Positions 22,365 to 33,613 of a DNA stretch of 64,000 nt are shown piece after piece. The notes under the pieces were generated by a model. It saw only the letters and a program-made list of their open reading frames with translations. It was not told the origin of the DNA and did no database searches. Every line of letters begins with the position of its first letter. The first letter of the stretch is position 1. Source of the stretch: Helichrysum umbraculigerum (lineage: Eukaryota > Streptophyta > Magnoliopsida > Asterales > Asteraceae); contig CATIUR010000001.1 in the NCBI GenBank assembly GCA_949592205.1, positions 3,946,001-4,010,000 of the forward strand. The letters run 5' to 3'. Position numbers and translations under genes: made by a program.

Positions 22365-24427
22365 TGTAACATCCCGTTTCTGGACCCGAAAATAAATTGT
22401 ATTTTATTAAGATTGGTTGGTTTATTTGAAAATAAACAAGTAAAAGAGCCTCAGTTTTTATTGTGACAAGTAAAATGTTACTTGTTTTAAATAGTTAAAG
22501 TTGACGGTAAAATAAAATATTTTGACTTGCGGGTATTTTCTGGTTCCAGACAATAGGTTAGGAAAGGGTATAATTTTACACTAATTAAAAGATGGGGCGG
22601 TGTGAAGACCGACTCATTTCTTTACCACCTACACTTCTCAAATGTTCTTGAAGTTCTCTCAAATTCTCTTTATCACCAAATCAAAAGAAATCAAAGAAAG
22701 ATTAACAAGTTGTGAGATTAAATCATAGAATCAGATTTACCATCATCATCACCATCTTGTGTATTTCTTGATTGTAAGTGTTTTAAGTGTTCTTGAACTT
22801 ATTTCATGGAAATTGGGGTTTATGTGAAATTGAAGCTAGAACTTAGTTATAACATGGTTTGTGATTAGAAATTGTTATTGAAATGGTTAATCACTGATTA
22901 TATGATGATTTGATGCAATAATTTGTTTATGTTCTTCATGTTAAGTTCATAAGTTAGATTTTGGTGATTTTGTAAATTGATGATGATATATGTTAGAAAT
23001 TAAGTTAGGTAGTTTATTAGATGATGTTTGTTGTAATGGTATGTTTCTAGTTCATTTTCATTACTTGTAAGCGGAGATAAGACTTGAAATTTAGGTGTTG
23101 GGTGTTAAAAGTTCGTAACTTGTTTGCTGTTTCTGCTGATGCTGTAAATGATGATCAAGCCGGCGGGTCATTAGACTCAGCCGGCGGGTTGTGTTTGTGT
23201 GTAGGTGAGCCGGCGGGTGAAAACCCCTAGCCGGCGGCTCGTAAAAGCTTTATTACTCAAAATAAGTTCTGATGTGGAAAAAGTTAAATCACCCGGCGGT
23301 TGATCATTGGTACCCGGCGGGTCGGGGTGCCAAGCCGACGGCTTCGGCTGCCAAGCCGGCGGCTTCTGGGTGTTTTCAGCAAATTAAGTTTTGATTGTAT
23401 GATTAATTGATAAGTGTTTAATTGTTGTATGTTATAGTATGAATTAGTTGAATGATATGATAAATAATGTTATGTTTTGGATTATGTTAGAATTTGAAGA
23501 ATTGAAGTGGAATACGGAATAAGATACTAACTTGTTGTTATTGTTGTATTATCAGATAAGCGGACGACCACTCAGTAAAGTTAGACCTCTGAGTTGGTGA
23601 TCAGACGATAATATTTGGTGAGTGGTTACCGTAGTTCTCGGTTCAACCCAGTTGTAACGGGTTCGGTTACAACGGGTAAACCAGGATAGTTTCAGTTGAA
23701 GTTAATGCCATGTTAATTTCAGTTATTACGTTGTTGATTATATTGACTGAGTTTGGTTGATCAAGTTGTAAAAGTTGATCAGTTGGTTTTACATAACTGC
23801 ATATGATATGCCTTTATGTGACAAGTTGTTATGATGAATTGGAGTGAGGTCAGCGTGCGGGTTGGGTTTGATTACTACTGTGTAGCTGTCTAGGTTACTT
23901 GAATACACATAGTTGAAGATTAGCCTATTCAGTGAAAGTAGTAATCAGGCTATCGGTAGATCACTGGGAATGGCATGGCGCCCAGTGGTTGTGGCATACT
24001 GAGAATCGCATACAGGAGCCGCCGATCCTCATGTAGTTATGTGCTTATGTGTTTAACTAGTTGTTGTTATCAGTTGTAAGATTTGTTATAAATGGATTGA
24101 ACCGTCGGTTACGGTTCCATTCACTTAGCAAAGGCTAATTCCCTCGTTGTTGTATGTTTTGCAGATTTTGGTTAGTTGATGATGTAGATCGGATAGTAGA
24201 AGTTGACTGGGTGTTTGACTAAAAAGGCGCAAACTCTGACTTTTGACAATAGAATGTTTTGGAAAGTTGAATATAACACCCGAATTTAGTAGTATGGTTT
24301 GTAACAATAGAAGTTGATAAAAGTTTATTATGGTTCGTGTTGTAAATAATGGATATGTATATGTTTTGGGACGCGCTTCTAACGTATAAATTATATAATA
24401 TATTTGTTTTAAAAGTGGGGTCTTACA
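22365..24427 (+). repeat. 3' LTR of TR-GAG element
   Basis: 2063 bp. It differs from the 5' LTR, by eye, only at a 1-bp insertion near 22981, substitutions near 23022 and 23038, and one in a GCCGGCGG motif near 23338. Confidence 0.97.
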
Positions 24428-24432
24428 GATTT

Positions 24433-25408
24433 ATAGTTGGATGACTTGGATCTAATGGAGAAGAACGGAATTGTAGTTGGATCTAGGGTTTCTAATGTTT
24501 GTTCTTTAAATAGTAGTACAATATAATTACCTTTAATAAAAATAATTACAAAAATAATAATATAACTGAAATTGAAATTGAAAATAAAAATGAAACAGGT
24601 TCACAAATCAAAATTCTAAAACAATTCCAGTCCAACTGGTCTAACCGGGTCAGTCCAACCGGTCTAAACGGGTCAGTTCTGAAACGTGAGCAAAGTTGCT
24701 GAAAATTTGTCTTCGAATATGCATGAAGGAAACAAGCCAACGATTTCCACACATAAGTCGCGCACAAACATCACCTTCTTTCCTCTCCATTTACTCGGCA
24801 CATAGTACCCAATGAACCTGGCATATCATATCATACAGTGATCAGCGACCAATTAAAGTATAATATTCTGGCTAGGAACAAATAACACTGTCTTTTAAGA
24901 AAATTTACATAATAAACGTAGTTTAATGTTTAGCCCGTTACTCCCATAAATTATTTTTTTAACACAACACAACAATAATGATTTTAATTTAATGAAATCG
25001 TATGGTCCCAAACTTAAGTGTGATTGCTCTATTAATTTACTAAACTAGACGTACATATCAATTAGTTGTCATCATTACAAGCATCAACTGTGGTCCAAAT
25101 ATTCCATACATTTTTTATTATTATTTATTATTATAAATATATGAAAACTCACTTTGATTTTTTTTATCAATAATTGAACACGATTTCAAATGTTACGAAA
25201 TTAATCAGTATACTGACCCCATTTCACTTACTTGTGAATACTCATATCAACAATTCTAGTTGAACTCGTGAATAACACGATAACGAACACCAACTCATCC
25301 TAAATTAATTGTTCAGAGATTATAACGCACATTTTCAATAGAAGTATACTCCTTATATTGTACTACTAATAATAATGTATCTTTTATCATGTGATACTCT
25401 GATCAATC
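24433..25408. other. Unassigned DNA between two LTR elements
   Basis: No gene recognised. The segment 25155-25325 matches 59555-59720 in inverted orientation, marking a dispersed repeat. A short run of CCGGTCTAA/CCGGGTCAG motifs lies near 24630-24680. Confidence 0.5.
25155..25325 (-). repeat. Dispersed repeat, inverted partner of 59555-59720
   Basis: Shared text includes TTGAACACGATTTCAAATGT, TACGAAATTAATCA, GACCCCATTTCACTT and CCTAAATTAATTGTTC, read in opposite orientation at the two sites. The family was not identified. Confidence 0.85.
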
Positions 25409-26413
25409 ATATTAGGTTTACATTTCTGCACTTCTTTACATTTAGTTAGTTTAGAGTGTCACTTTCACTGTCAATTACTCTTGACCGCGTGTTGGATGTA
25501 AGAAGCCGTGGAACTACCATGTAAAGTACACTGTCTAATTACTGAAAGGCATGGTCTGCATATGAAACACGTTTTAACAAACTGCGAATAATCCAGGGAT
25601 GTATAACTGTTTGAAAAGGAGAGGTCTAAGTCATAAATCAAAGTAATTAGAGTTTAATAAAGGTATTAACAAGATCTAGGAAAGTAAAGTCCAAGTGACC
25701 TAGGATACATAAACCCCCTTGATCTTACATATTTGATTATTTAAACATAACAAGTTAATAATTAGTTACACAATTAGAAGAACGAGAGATAAGCTTAGGT
25801 GTTAAGAACGGTCGGACCTATGAGACGATACGCTACTTTATTCATGTACCTCGGTGTTTAACCAAGATAGGTTGCTTATCTTTCAACTAGTTAAGTATTG
25901 GAAGTCTAGCGTATTGCTCCGATCAGAATCATGATAACCTAGCTCCTAGTGACATGCCAATGGGAAATTAGTTGGTAGGGTTCTAGTGTTTACACCAAGT
26001 TCTGTCAATCTATTAATCTGAAAGTGTCCCCATCATAAACACCTTTCCAACATTATATTATCTCAAGTCATCGTAAACCGCGTCTTCCTTATCCTTAGTT
26101 GTTCCTTATATGCTAGCTAGTTCATTTTAGTTTTATTGCTTCAGTAGTTTAAATTAGATAAAAACTCAAACAAAACCAACTATCTGAACCCTATCTTGAA
26201 GACTTAATTATCCACACAAACTCTGTTTCAAATTCGACCGTCTGGAGACGACCCTGATCATCCTTACCACGTACTAGTATCATGTACTAGTACCTAATGC
26301 CAGTAGGTAGTTCGAAAGTTTAGGCCCCGAGCAAAACAAATTTTAAAACCCCCCTGATCGCCCCCTCAGTCGTTACAACAACACCAACGACACTGACGGC
26401 TGGGGGCGCATCA
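25409..26413 (+). repeat. 5' LTR remnant of LARD-like element
   Basis: It matches 34639-35643 throughout. The homology starts abruptly at TATTAGGTTTACAT, so about 1.76 kb of the 5' LTR, including its promoter, is missing. It ends GGGGGCGCATCA. Confidence 0.92.
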
Positions 26414-26418
26414 AGTTT

Positions 26419-26437
26419 TGGCGCCGCTGCCGGGGAC
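26419..26437 (+). other. Primer binding site, tRNA-Asp type
   Basis: TGGCGCCGCTGCCGGGGAC lies six bases after the LTR. It is complementary, with one difference, to the plant tRNA-Asp 3' end, as in Athila/Tat elements. Confidence 0.85.
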
Positions 26438-26612
26438 GGTAGTACGATTCGGAGCCTGTTTAGATAAGTTCGTTTTTAAGAGATCCTTTTGACCAGGACT
26501 TACCATCCTTGTCAAAAGTTACATTTTGCACGTAGTTTAGCGTAGTTAGGATTACCTTAGGAAAGATTAGTTCCCTTCTCACCCACAACGTTAATTCTGA
26601 AACCTTCTCCCT

Positions 26613-27998
26613 ATGCCATCTATTATGAACCCTTGGGAAATGTTAAATCAATGGGAACGATTAGATCAAATGCAAAGTCTTGTTAATTCAATCCAAACTA
26701 GATGTAGCATGTGCGATAATACCCATGTAGATGGAGAATGTCAAAGCCATAGTATGATGTATTCGGATAACCTAGGGCACTTAGATCCTCAACCACTATA
26801 TCAAAATGACCCCAATACTTTCCAACCACATCCATGCCAACCTTTTCATCCCCAACCATTCGAAATCTGCCCACACTCACCTTACCCTGTAAGTATACCA
26901 CAACCCTATGATAATCCTGACTTGAGAGATACGCCCTTAGCGTGTCTCAGCAGTAATGCTGTTTTCTCACCTCCTTCCGAATCACTTGAAGAAATGATTA
27001 AAGAACAAGAAGACATACTTAGAAGTTTTACTTATAATATGTCTAAAATCTTTACTGAACTACCAACACAAGCCCGAGAAAGTAGTGAGGAGAGTAGGAA
27101 TCGAGTTGGAGCCAACTCTAAGATACAGAAAGTTGAGAGACGCATACATACCACATCTATTACACCAAATACAGACTTACATTCTCATGAGTTTGATTAC
27201 AATATCCCTTCAACTCCCCCACCAACCCAATCTTCTAAGCCTTCACATTCACCTATTCCCGACCTATCAACGTAAAAAACCGACAGAGGGTTTTTTATAG
27301 AAAAACTTTCCGAACCACTACAACTCGAAACTTCCGGCCGGAGTGACGAGGATGATGAAATTGACGAAGAGATCGAGATGGAAAGCCCGAATTTGGAGAT
27401 TTACATAGAAGACTCAACTTCACATGAACCGAAGGAATACATACCGACTCTGAGTAGTGAACTCATTCAAACTGATATGGTTGAACACATCCCACAACCA
27501 GTTGTGGTTGAATGTATCCCAAAAATCCCTTTGATTGATTCACTTCCTGATCTAATAGACTTCACTAGTACCTTAGAGGAAACAAACACCCAGGTATTTG
27601 ATGATAACGTTGCTACAAGATTGGAGACACTAATGGACATTGTCCCACCTCCATGCCCAGAGTACAACATTATCATCCAACCAAAGGCTTTAGGAAGCAA
27701 GGTGGGTTTTACATCAAGAGCACCCTACAAACCATCTCTCCATTACATAATGATGTACACGTCGTGGGGTGATGAGGACCTCTTTGACCAACCCGAACAA
27801 CCCAAAACTCAAGAGGTAGAAAAATTCGAGAGCTTTGTTTTACCTCAAATAAAACAAATCACTCACTTTACCATGCCTCTTCCACTGATTAGACATACCC
27901 TGACCATAGTCCACTTTAATCCCCTAGGTATGTACCAATATCTCCGCTTGTATCTACTGATGGATGCAATTGAGCCCCTTAGATTTCCTGAGAAATAG
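26613..27998 (+). CDS. Gag-like protein of the LARD element, interrupted by one in-frame TAA
   Basis: The frames 26613-27275 and 27378-27998 are in the same phase. The DNA between them is open except for the single TAA at 27273-27275, so the whole unit is a 462-codon frame with one stop. Near the N-terminus is a zinc-knuckle-like CX2CX3HX4C motif (CSMCDNTHVDGEC). It is followed by a proline- and histidine-rich region (HPCQPFHPQPFEICPHSPYP), a short helix EEMIKEQEDILRSF, and a serine-rich stretch. The second half opens with a very acidic segment (DEDDEIDEEIEM) and contains PKALGSKVGF and YTSWGDEDLFDQPEQP. I do not recognise a defined domain. Relationship to Athila-type gag is inferred only from the knuckle and the element type. 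The stop may be a mutation or be read through. Confidence 0.6.
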
Positions 27999-29926
27999 GT
28001 TTGGAGTCAAGCTAGTGACTCGAACAAAAACAAGTGCTTCTCGGGAGGCAACCCGTGTCTAACATATGATTATTATTAATAGTAGTAGTATTAGTAAACT
28101 AACCCTCATAAGTAGAATTGAAGCCCTAGAATAGATGCTCGAAGTTTCTTAGATATTTATGATCAAAAAGGATGGTTTTCAAAACTGACTTGGAATTAAG
28201 AATCTCATATGCATTGAAGTCTTTTGTTAAAACCTTAAAATCTTCCTAGTTTGAACTTCACCATTATTCTCAAACATCCATTTACTCACAAACACGGAAA
28301 CCTACTATAAGCAATACAATAGTTACCCAGGATATCTTGCACCCATACTCACTTATTTGAGCTTTGAGGTATGACAACATTCTAAGTGTACTCAACTTGA
28401 AATTACGTGTGTTTTTGATATGTCTATACTTGGCTACCTAATACGCTAATACTAGTGTTTCTATGAATACTGTTTGTTTTGCGAAAGTACATGATTGGAC
28501 TTCAAATCATACATCGGTTTGTTTCATTTTAAAAATACTTTTGAAAAGGTTTTCTGCAACCCAGTGAGTCTATGATTTAGATAATAATCAACTGTCTTTT
28601 AGATCAAATTCACCTGCTCTTGTACAAATGCCTAAAAGACAGGAACCTACGCCTATGGATGGAGAATCTTTTTAATTGTGAAATGGAAGATGGGAGCACC
28701 ATAGTTCATTAGATCTAGGAACAAATTGAACATCGTACTTCAAGGGAAATGATGGACTAATAGGATACAAAGAAGTATATCAGGTTTTACAATGGAATTG
28801 AAAATCTTGTCCGATAAAGATAATATCAAAGACACCAGTCAATCGGTGAAGATCACAAAACCCGTTGCAACCAGAATGACTCTCCCTACATCCTGAGAAA
28901 GCTATCCCTTCATTTTCTGCAATCTATCCTTTATTTATTAGTTATTTTCGAGAGGAAACTGGTTGAGATATTGAAGAAAGGTTATACTGCTGGAGCTCGA
29001 GTTCAGTACATGAAGGCTGATGCAAACCAAGTTCAGAAAACATTGGAGCTGACACAGTCGACCACTCAGATCCTCAGCTCACAGTCGTATAGACGATAGG
29101 GGAGTTCTGCGTTCATTTCTCTAGTTCATTTATCCATTTTTGCAAGATTATATCGACCAATATCCCATTCCAAACACTAAGTGTGGGATCCTTGGAATCC
29201 ACAAAATACTAAGAGATATTTTACATAATTACTAGAAATTCTAAGTGTGGGATAATTCGACAAGAGATGTTCAATACATAGATTCGAACATTAGGGACAA
29301 TGTTCCTCTAAGTGTGGGATATACGGTCTGCAACCGCAAGTTTAACCTCTTGTCCATAAAATAAACATTATTTTATTAAAAGGCTAAAAAAATGGAGAAA
29401 TTTTCAAATTTCTTTGGATTCAAAAGCAACATTTTTTAGAACCTCTATTTTCCAAAAATATGAATTACAGCAAGAAACGAGTTTTAACAAAGAAACAAAA
29501 CGGTTTTCTTAGAATAAGATACGGACGAAAAAGGCAAACACATGACTAGGCACACAATGACCAAAATATTCGATTCGTGAGGTTTGAGCCCATATTGAGC
29601 ATTCATCCTAAAATGCTTCACTTTTCGTTTCGTGTGTGTGCCGATGCATGCATTTGAATCAGAACTTGCTCTTGCAATACATTTCGAGATCACACCGATG
29701 AGTGCCATACATGGTACAGGTACAATCTATCTTGATATTTTCTAAGGAATCCTCGACTCCCTCAACCATTAAACATCCACTCACCCTTCACACCCACTAT
29801 CCAACCAAACCTCCCTTTTGTACCTTCATCCCGAAACCACGGAAGTCATGTCTTCCAAACTTTTCATAGACACTCTCAATTTCCCAAATTTCAAGAAAAG
29901 CCAACACAATTTCGCAACCCAATGCC
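27999..29926 (+). other. Non-coding interior of the LARD element
   Basis: No long frame. A conserved-looking segment, TCTCGGGAGGCAACCCGTG, lies at about 28038-28056, a sequence style found after coding regions of plant Athila/Tat-like elements. CTAAGTGTGGGAT occurs at 29177, 29241 and 29308, and again just before the 3' LTR at 32859. Confidence 0.65.
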
Positions 29927-29931
29927 AAAAG

Positions 29932-32188
29932 TGTAACACTCACTTTTTGGGTCTAGCAGGTTTTTAAATATTTTGTGACTTTGAAATATTATTTAATGTG
30001 TCGGAAAATAAGTTTGTAGAGTTATTTGAAAATAAATTGAGAAAAGAGTCAAATAATTTATTGTGACTAATGAAATATTAATTGTTTTAAATTAATATAG
30101 TTAACGGTAAAACAAAATAGTGTTTCCCCGTAAATGGTTTTTTAAGTTCTAGACAATAATAAATACGGGGAATAAAAATTAACCAATTATATGTTATACT
30201 CTATAATTGAGTCGGTCTTTATTTTTCACCTACATACATACGTACGCATACATACATATGAAACCCTAGATTTAATCCTTAAACTCACTTCTTAACATCA
30301 AATTGAGGCTTCTACTCTTGGATCCAAGCTTCCTTAATCATCAAGAACAAGGTAGGATCATATGTTCTTCATTTTTAATAACCTAGAAATTTGGGGTTTT
30401 TGGGGTTTTGCTAATTGGTGAGTTTAATCTGAAATTAAGGTTTTGTTTTGTGAAATTGTTGTTAGTTAAACTTGTTTTTGTTGATTACTAACAAGATTTA
30501 AGTTTAAGATTATAAATTTATGGTGATTCTTAGGGTAAATGATGATTTTGATGGGTTATTGATTATAATCCGAAAATTGAGGTTTAAATTAGTGAAATTG
30601 ATGTTGATTAAGCTTATGAAGGATGATGATTAATATTATTCAAGCTAAATTTCATAAGTTTGATTAGGGTTCTTGAGGTTTTTGATGATTGATATGAAAT
30701 TGAAACTAATAATGATGATATAATTATTAGTTGATACTTAAATGATGATTATAATCTAAGCCTTAACGTAGAAATGAAGAAAGTGATATATGATCATTAA
30801 TAGAATTCATGGGTTTAGTTGATTTTGCTAGAATCAAAGCTTTTAAGCTTGTGTTATTAGTGAATAACTGATAATGGTTGATTTATTATTATGATGATTG
30901 ACATAATCCAAGTTGAAATGTGTAAATTGATTTAAGTGTCATGAGAGTTTTGATAAATTGTTGATGTTAAATGCTAATAATCTTGTTAATGGGTTAATTA
31001 TATTAGTTAACAATGATTAAAATGGAGGAAGGTGAAAATGTGATCCTAATGATCATAATTTGATAAGTGATTGTGAATTGTGATGATTAAAAGTGATTAT
31101 TCATACTCTTGGAATGAATTATGTGAAATTATTATAAGTAATAACTTGGTTGATGTGTAGTTGAAAGGCGGTTATCATGATATCTAATCATGATTAGGTG
31201 ATAATTCAAGAAGTATAAATTTGGTATTGATAATTAGAATTGTTGGTGTAAATCTATTGGATTGATGTTATACAGATTTTGAGACCAGTGACTAACTTGT
31301 GTTATTCTGTTGTATTCACAGATGTGGAGAAGACTCAGTGATATTAGACTACTGAGTGGATGACTAAGGTATTCGATGAGTGGACTGGTTCTCACAGGAT
31401 AAATTGGTGATATCATTATGGTTACACCAATTATTAGTAGATTAATGTTTATCGATTGATTGATTTCTCGTGATTATGTTAGGATAGTGTTTATTGACTG
31501 ATTGATTGCTAGTGGTTTGTTCCATGATAGGTTGGAATAATATCGTTTGTTGACTGATTGATTTTTGGTGATTTATTCCATGATAGGTTGGAATAATAGA
31601 GGTCAGTTGCGATTGGGCTTAGTTGCTATAGGTTAGTCAATATGGAATTGATGAACATTCGTTGTGAATTAGATCCATGTTGATTAAAGATAGCAATGAG
31701 CTATCGGTAATACCACTGTATTGGCCTGCAGTTGGTTATAAGTGTTCTTGGTGCGTCACCCGGGTCTGTGGACGTCACAAGGACTACCGATCCTCTATAT
31801 GTTGATTGTGTGTTTATAGTTGATTGTTGTAAACAGATTGTTATGCTAAGTTATACTGTTAGATCTAGTCTATTCACTTAGCTTCATGCTAATCCCCCAC
31901 ATTACTCTTGCAGGTTAAGTTTTGGGATGAAATCTGTGCAAGAGGCTTTGATTGAAGGAATGTTTGACAGTTGGGCACTCTGACTATCTTTGCTAGTGAA
32001 AATTGTTTTGTTTTGTAACACCCAGTTAAAATGATTTGTTTATAATTGCGAAACTTAATAATATAAGTTTGGGATGTATAAATATGATTTGATGTTATAA
32101 GTTTGTAATATAACTTTGAAATGGGATATCGCTTCCGAGTTGTTTTAAAAAAAAAAAAAAAAACTGTTGTAAATTCTGGGATGTTATA
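29932..32188 (+). mobile_element. Solo LTR nested in the LARD element
   Basis: 2257 bp starting TGTAACACTC and ending GGATGTTATA, flanked by the perfect 5-bp duplication AAAAG (29927-29931 and 32189-32193). Blocks resembling the TR-GAG LTR are visible in the same order: paired CTCAGT/ACTGAGT-GGATGA motifs near 31335, CCGATCCTC near 31788, and ATTCACTTAGC followed by TAATCCC near 31872. It therefore comes from the same Tekay-like lineage. The interior was probably lost by LTR-LTR recombination. A run of A at 32146-32163 lies near the 3' end. Confidence 0.88.
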
Positions 32189-32193
32189 AAAAG

Positions 32194-32874
32194 AAACCCT
32201 TCGAACAAAAAAAAAATATTCCTTGGTAAAGCCGGCATTATATAAAAAAAAAAGAGAAAAAGAAAAATTAGAAAAATATACATGCCGATACTACTCAAGA
32301 AAGTCCAGAAAAGGAAAAATTAAAACCCAAAAAGGATTGCTACATTAAGTCTTTTCAAATTTGAGAAATTCCAAAAGAGACTTTCTCGGAAAAATACCCC
32401 AGTTTCAAGAAGATACAAGAAAAGAAAACCCAAAAATACTTTCCTTCTTACTCACCATACACCTTCTTCATCTCGCCAACACCAAAAACTAGATTTCTTT
32501 TTAAGATGTCTTGAAAGATTAGTACCGTTCTCTTCCAAAGTGATGGAGATTTGATTATTGATCAAGCCTATGACGAGAATGCTGCATGACTAGCTATCTG
32601 ATTGATTGACACTAGCAAGTAGGAAACCCTAAACACATGAGTGATTTGAGTGACCCACTGCAAGGATTGCCTAGTCATGATTACCATCTAAGTTGCTTGA
32701 AGAAAGTATCAAACTCTATAAACCCTTAGTTTCTCATAAGAATTCTTTCATAACTGGAGCTTTATAATCTTTGGAAATAGTATTTCTAAAAGATATGTGT
32801 ATCTAGAATCTTTCTAAAGGCCTTTTATGAATGAGTTTGCTTGAGGACAAGCAACGTTCTAAGTGTGGGATACT
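32194..32874 (+). other. LARD interior between solo LTR and 3' LTR
   Basis: No coding frame. It ends with GAGGACAAGCAACGTT and CTAAGTGTGGGATAC, the usual style of sequence just upstream of 3' LTRs in this element group. Confidence 0.6.
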
Positions 32875-33469
32875 TGATATCGCGTAAAAAGTCACGTTTT
32901 TACTACCGATATCTCTCTCATTCTGGAACGATTCTTGGCATTTTAACTCAAAAATAATACAAACCAATAGTATTATGCCAAGATGGTCAAAACAAGGTTG
33001 CACGATGAAAATCAAGTAAATCGGATGAAAAAATGAAGATTACACACACGTTTGAAGATTCAAGGCATCAAAACGAGATTTCAAGACAAAAGTGCCCATC
33101 ACCAACATCCATCTCATCCAAGATGTTCGTTTTCAAATTACGAATCTAATAGAAGAAGAATCAACAAAAACGGACGAAGAATGAAGATTCTACGTACGCC
33201 GGAAGATCCAAACGATTCGTACGAGACATCCAAAGATGTGAGACATATTTTTGGGATATCTTTTCATCAAAGTCTTCATTTTTTAATTACGAATCCAACA
33301 CAAAAAGAATCGACGCAAACGGACGCATAACGAAGAAAACACGCGCGATTTAAGAAACGAAGCGAAAGACGGCGAACCGGGGCGGGGGGTGCCAGCCGCC
33401 GCCGGCCGCAGGTGGTGCAGCGCCGGCCACCTGTCCCCCGCCTCGTTTACGCTTTTTGGTCCTTGCGTG

Positions 33470-33550
33470 TACCCGGTGCACCACCTTTACATGCTTTTTA
33501 GTACCCGGTGCACCACCTTTACATGCTTTTTCGTTCCCGGTGCACCACCT
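33470..33550 (+). repeat. Short tandem repeats CCCGGTGCACCACCTTT in LTR U3
   Basis: Three copies of CCCGGTGCACCACCTTT spaced about 30 bp apart with ACATGCTTTTT between them. They follow a GC-rich stretch (33375-33450) that contrasts with the AT-rich surroundings and lie just upstream of the TATA box. Confidence 0.85.
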
Positions 33551-33605
33551 TTTCCACCTTTTGCTAATGTGCTCCTTAGATTGCTAACGTGAGCCAAAAT
33601 TCAAG

Positions 33606-33613
33606 TATAAATA
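33606..33613 (+). promoter_or_regulatory. Putative LTR TATA box
   Basis: TATAAATA in AAGTATAAATAGGTGCC, within the 3' LTR. A well-formed TATA context in the expected place between U3 and R; the matching part of the 5' LTR is deleted. Confidence 0.65.

Larger units (their letters stand above)
18786..24427 (+). mobile_element. TR-GAG-type non-autonomous Ty3/gypsy LTR retrotransposon
   Basis: A complete 5.64-kb element. It has two 2.06-kb LTRs (18786-20847 and 22365-24427), a tRNA-iMet primer site, a gag-only reading frame, a polypurine tract, and a 5-bp target duplication GATTT (18781-18785 and 24428-24432). LTRs start TGTAACATCC and end TCTTACA. By eye the LTRs differ by only three substitutions and one 1-bp indel, so insertion is very recent. 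No protease, reverse transcriptase, RNase H or integrase is present, so mobility would need enzymes from a related Tekay/Del-like chromovirus. It inserted at the edge of the minisatellite array. Confidence 0.95.

Noticed and set aside
20545..24307. Identical 60-aa minus frames in the two LTRs
   Set aside because: Identity reflects LTR duplication. The frames are short, antisense and without a domain.
26414..32874. Hidden reverse transcriptase or integrase in the LARD element
   Set aside because: I looked for YxDD, DxG protease and HHCC/DDE patterns in the open stretches and saw none.
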